DNA of 64,000 nt. Origin: Lachnocurva sp029100405. Lineage in GTDB: Bacteria > Bacillota > Clostridia > Lachnospirales > Lachnospiraceae. The notes beneath the pieces were generated by a model. It saw nothing but the letters and a program-made list of their open reading frames with translations, did no database searches and was not told the DNA's origin. A program made the position numbers and the translations under genes. The first letter of the stretch is position 1; the number at the start of each line of letters is the position of its first letter. Positions 61,367-64,000 of this stretch are shown piece by piece. The stretch covers positions 186,001 to 250,000 of the forward strand of contig JBJYZC010000001.1 in NCBI GenBank assembly GCA_046263755.1. The letters run 5' to 3'.

Positions 61367-62662
61367 TCACAATTGATACACCACCTGTCCCCGGCAAATC
61401 GTCATATGTACCCTTCCAGTCAATTCCATACCGATAAAAGGCGAATTCTTCGATTTGGAATGCAAATCCTCTTTCTTCAGGACCCATTTCTCTTTCGGAT
61501 CAAAAAGTACCAGATCCGCCGGGCCACCCTCATAAAGTCTGCCGCCGGGCAGCTGATAGAAGTCTGCAGGATTACAGGTCATCTTTCGAAGAAGATCCAT
61601 AAGAGACAGATCCTTTGTCTCAACCAGATGGGTGATGCCAAGCGCCAGAGAAGTCTCAAGACCGATGAGACCGGATGGAGCCGGGTTTTTGGGATCAAAA
61701 CCCTTGGCTTTTTCTTCCAAAGTGTGTGGCGCATGGTCGGTAACGATCATATCCAGGGTTCCGTCCTGAAGGCCCTCGATAAGTTTCTGACGATCCCACT
61801 CTGTTCGAAGAGGCGGATTGACCTTGGCAAGCGTTCCCTTTTCTAACAGCAGATCCTCTGTAAAGGAAAAATGTGTCGGCGTGACTTCTGCACAGAAACG
61901 GACTCCTTCCTGCTTCATAAAGCGGAGAATATCGACCGTAATTCCGGAAGAAACATGCTGAATATCCAGCCGGACACCGGACTTCCTAGCCAGAAGACAA
62001 TCCCTGGCTGTCAATGTCTCTTCCGCCAGGGCCGATGCTCCCGGAACTCCCAGTTGTTCAGAGACCTTGCCTTGATTGACGCCGGCCGATCCGATCAGAT
62101 CCGGATCTTCTTCATGAAGACTGATCGGAAGATCCAGAGCAGCTGCCTCCTTATAAGCCTCCAGCAAGAGCTTCTCATCCTTGATCGGGATCCCGTCATC
62201 AGTAAATCCGATGGCCCCGGAAGAAGCCAAAGCCTTCATATCGGTTAGTTCTTGCCCCTTCAAACCTTTGGTGACCGTTGCTGTCTGATAGACATGGACA
62301 GGGAGCCTTTCTTCTCTCCTAAGGAGATCCTCCAGAGTCTCAACAGAATCCACCGCCGGCTTGGTATTGGCCATACAGACAAGGGAAGTGACCCCGCCTG
62401 CCGCCGCAGCAGAGGATCCGGTATAGATATCCTCCTTGTAAGTCAGTCCCGGATCCCGGAAATGAACATGGACATCGACAAGTCCAGGCGCTGCCACCAG
62501 GCCATGCCCCGGCAACAGGCTATTCTCTTTTTCTGCCGCCTTTATTTCCTCCGGGGTGGCTCTACGGATTGCCTTGATGTGATCCTCTTCCAGTATGATA
62601 TCTGTCACTTCATCTCTCTCTGTGGCCGGATCCATAACTCTGACATTTTGAATGATCTTCAT
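61367..62662 (-). CDS. pyrC: Dihydroorotase
   Basis: 431 residues, class I amidohydrolase. Zinc ligands in VDVHVHFRDPGLTYKEDI, a bridging region, LDIQHVS and the catalytic IVTDHAPHT. Third step of UMP synthesis. ATG at 62662 with AGAGGAG upstream. Stands alone between two terminators, distant from the other pyr operons. Confidence 0.96.
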   Translation of the reverse strand: MKIIQNVRVMDPATERDEVTDIILEEDHIKAIRRATPEEIKAAEKENSLLPGHGLVAAPGLVDVHVHFRDPGLTYKEDIYTGSSAAAAGGVTSLVCMANTKPAVDSVETLEDLLRREERLPVHVYQTATVTKGLKGQELTDMKALASSGAIGFTDDGIPIKDEKLLLEAYKEAAALDLPISLHEEDPDLIGSAGVNQGKVSEQLGVPGASALAEETLTARDCLLARKSGVRLDIQHVSSGITVDILRFMKQEGVRFCAEVTPTHFSFTEDLLLEKGTLAKVNPPLRTEWDRQKLIEGLQDGTLDMIVTDHAPHTLEEKAKGFDPKNPAPSGLIGLETSLALGITHLVETKDLSLMDLLRKMTCNPADFYQLPGGRLYEGGPADLVLFDPKEKWVLKKEDLHSKSKNSPFIGMELTGRVHMTICRGQVVYQL

Positions 62663-62760
62663 CCAATTTCTCCTCTCCATCTGGAATGATTATAGTTCAT
62701 ATAGAATGGAAACACGACATGAAATTCACGATTGCTCAATAGGTTCATCGATCCTGCGAA

Positions 62761-62799
62761 AAAAGGCTGCAAGAACTATTTTCGTTCTCACAGCCTTTT
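62761..62799 (-). terminator. Terminator after the GH13 gene
   Basis: AAAAGGCTG-AGAAC pairs with GTTCT-CAGCCTTTT around a 7-nt loop with a symmetric 2-nt internal loop. It is usable in both directions and lies 36 bp past the stop. Confidence 0.85.
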
Positions 62800-62834
62800 C
62801 CAATCTTATGCAGCCGCCTTATGAAGCAGTTTTA

Positions 62835-64000
62835 TTACTTTCTTCCATCCATTTCACCTTTCCTTCCGGCCTTCCTTCTCTTTCTCTCCTCATATGCCAC
62901 AAGGGCTCCTCCGCAAACCATAAGGAGGGTGATCGGAAGAAGAGGGGTCTGACTGGCATCCATTGTCTTCGGGCTTACGCCGGTCTTCTTGGCAGAAGCT
63001 TTCGCCTTCTGATCGGAAGATTCGCCTGTTTTTTCCGAGCCTTCGGTCTTCTTCTCTAGATTTTCTGCAGGCTTTGCATCGGAAACGGCTTTGCCGGAGT
63101 CTGCCTTGACCTGATCCGTCTCCGTCCCGGCCTTTCCATGATCCGTCTGGGCCTTATCTGTATCTGTCCCGGCCTGTCCATGATCCGTCTCGGCCTTACC
63201 ACTATCCGTCTGCCCCTGATCCGGATTCTTTTTGTCATCATCTGTTTTGGAAGGATCGGACGGTTTCGAAGCTTCCTCGATTTCTTTCTTCAGCTTTTCG
63301 TGGTCCACGTTTGCAACCTTATATTCCGGCTCCCAGGCCTGTTCCAGTGCACGCAGACTTTCTGGCGAAAGCTTGGACATGATCCAGTCTGTATTGATCA
63401 TAGAAGGAGCAGAAGCCTCTGTTTTCAAAAGGCTTACCGGAAGGAGCGCCTTCCCACTTGCTTTTGCAAGCATCGGACTAACTCTCATAGAATCTGAAAG
63501 TGTCGTCTGATCCTTCGTGGAAGCATCCATGATCCGGCCATTGTAAGCCGGAACAGATACGATCAGTTTACCATCTTTGCTTTCGAATTTACTTCCATCC
63601 AGAAGATCCTGATAAGATGTTTCCCTTCCATCTGCACCCAAAAGCTGTAAGGTCTTAAGATCCAGCGTCACTTCCTGATCCTTGTCGGAATTATTGAGAA
63701 GAACCGTCAATGCCTGACCGGTCTTCTGATCCCGGCGGATATAGCCTAGGACATTTTTATTCCCGGTTGAGAATTCCTCAACGGTACCGGTACGGAGGGC
63801 AGAATTATTATTCCTGAGATAGCCCAGCCATGCATACCAAAGTGTCAGATTTCGATTGCCTTTTCCCCAGGTCATGGCTCTTCTGTCATCCGGATCGTCC
63901 GCGCCTACCATACCAAGCTCATCTCCGTAGTAGATCGTCGGAGCACCGGCATAGGTAAACTGCATGAGAGAAACCAAATATTGTTCCTTCTTTGCCTTTT
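62835..64000 (-). CDS. C-terminal part of a cell-wall-anchored GH13 (alpha-amylase family) enzyme
   Basis: The reading frame runs off the right edge, with 388 residues visible. The start shows the end of a GH13 barrel (TYAGAPTIYYGDELGMVGADDPDDRRAM, then WYAWLGYLRNNNSALRTG) and an all-beta C domain. A Ser/Lys/Asp/Gly-rich linker follows with roughly 12-residue repeats (TDHGKAGTETD and variants). The sorting tail SPKTMD + hydrophobic segment + ERKRRK is a Clostridial variant of LPxTG. Likely a surface amylase, pullulanase or related starch enzyme; the catalytic residues lie outside the window. Confidence 0.88.
   Translation of the reverse strand, partial: KAKKEQYLVSLMQFTYAGAPTIYYGDELGMVGADDPDDRRAMTWGKGNRNLTLWYAWLGYLRNNNSALRTGTVEEFSTGNKNVLGYIRRDQKTGQALTVLLNNSDKDQEVTLDLKTLQLLGADGRETSYQDLLDGSKFESKDGKLIVSVPAYNGRIMDASTKDQTTLSDSMRVSPMLAKASGKALLPVSLLKTEASAPSMINTDWIMSKLSPESLRALEQAWEPEYKVANVDHEKLKKEIEEASKPSDPSKTDDDKKNPDQGQTDSGKAETDHGQAGTDTDKAQTDHGKAGTETDQVKADSGKAVSDAKPAENLEKKTEGSEKTGESSDQKAKASAKKTGVSPKTMDASQTPLLPITLLMVCGGALVAYEERKRRKAGRKGEMDGRK

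Overview
The window is chromosomal DNA of a low-to-mid GC, strictly anaerobic Firmicute, most likely a Lachnospiraceae member (Clostridia). The evidence is an oxygen-independent class III ribonucleotide reductase pair (nrdD/nrdG), a PASTA kinase (prkC) beside its phosphatase (prpC), a dihydroorotate dehydrogenase of the pyrK/pyrD type, a two-subunit pyrB/pyrI carbamoyltransferase, an M29 aminopeptidase with a long N-terminal half, and an SPKT-type cell-wall sorting tail on an amylase-like enzyme. Nearly every gene lies on the minus strand. The exceptions are trmO, a membrane protein, a small unknown protein, pyrB and pyrI. I found no rRNA, tRNA, transposase, phage genes or cas genes.

Layout, left to right: nadE (0.1-2 kb); an accessory island (2.2-6.3 kb) with three hypothetical genes, one resembling a PD-(D/E)XK nuclease, bracketed by inverted arrays of a 61-bp palindromic repeat; two alpha/beta hydrolases, recJ and pta (6.3-11.5 kb); trmO, a CDF metal exporter and nrdG/nrdD under a cluster of NrdR-like boxes (12-17.3 kb); a nucleoside salvage operon udp-cdd-deoB-punA (17.5-20.8 kb); a purine operon purE-purM-purN-purD (21-24.6 kb); an M29 peptidase; a pyrimidine operon pyrF-pyrK-pyrD-pyrE (27-30.7 kb); a TPR lipoprotein; a CBS/CorC membrane protein and a zinc/manganese ABC transporter; tig-clpP-clpX-engB (35.7-39.7 kb); small accessory genes (39.9-44.2 kb); a cell-maintenance and translation run (thiN, rpe, rsgA, prkC, prpC, rlmN, rsmB, yugP-like, fmt, def, priA; 44.2-56.6 kb); murE; pyrB-pyrI; a second 61-bp repeat array (60.0-60.3 kb); a feruloyl-esterase-like hydrolase, pyrC, and the 3' part of a surface GH13 enzyme that runs off the right edge.

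Metabolically the window holds most of UMP synthesis (pyrB, pyrI, pyrC, pyrD, pyrK, pyrE, pyrF; carAB not present), four steps of IMP synthesis, nucleoside salvage and deoxynucleotide production. The minus-strand run from def to thiN is the conserved Firmicute priA-def-fmt-yugP-rsmB-rlmN-prpC-prkC-rsgA-rpe-thiN order.

The least explained material is repetitive. (1) A 61-62 bp periodic, imperfectly palindromic repeat occurs in four arrays, each with a conserved leader-like end. Two arrays form 228-bp, about 97% identical inverted repeats around a 3.1-kb hypothetical cassette. (2) A 90-bp tandem duplication lies between pyrB and pyrI and looks like a structured RNA with a compensatory base change. 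(3) Short tandem repeats sit directly upstream of the nuclease-like gene, murE and def. (4) At least six genes carry tandem duplications spanning their stop codons. Coordinates of genes and repeats were read by eye. Family assignments rest on recognised motifs, not on searches.
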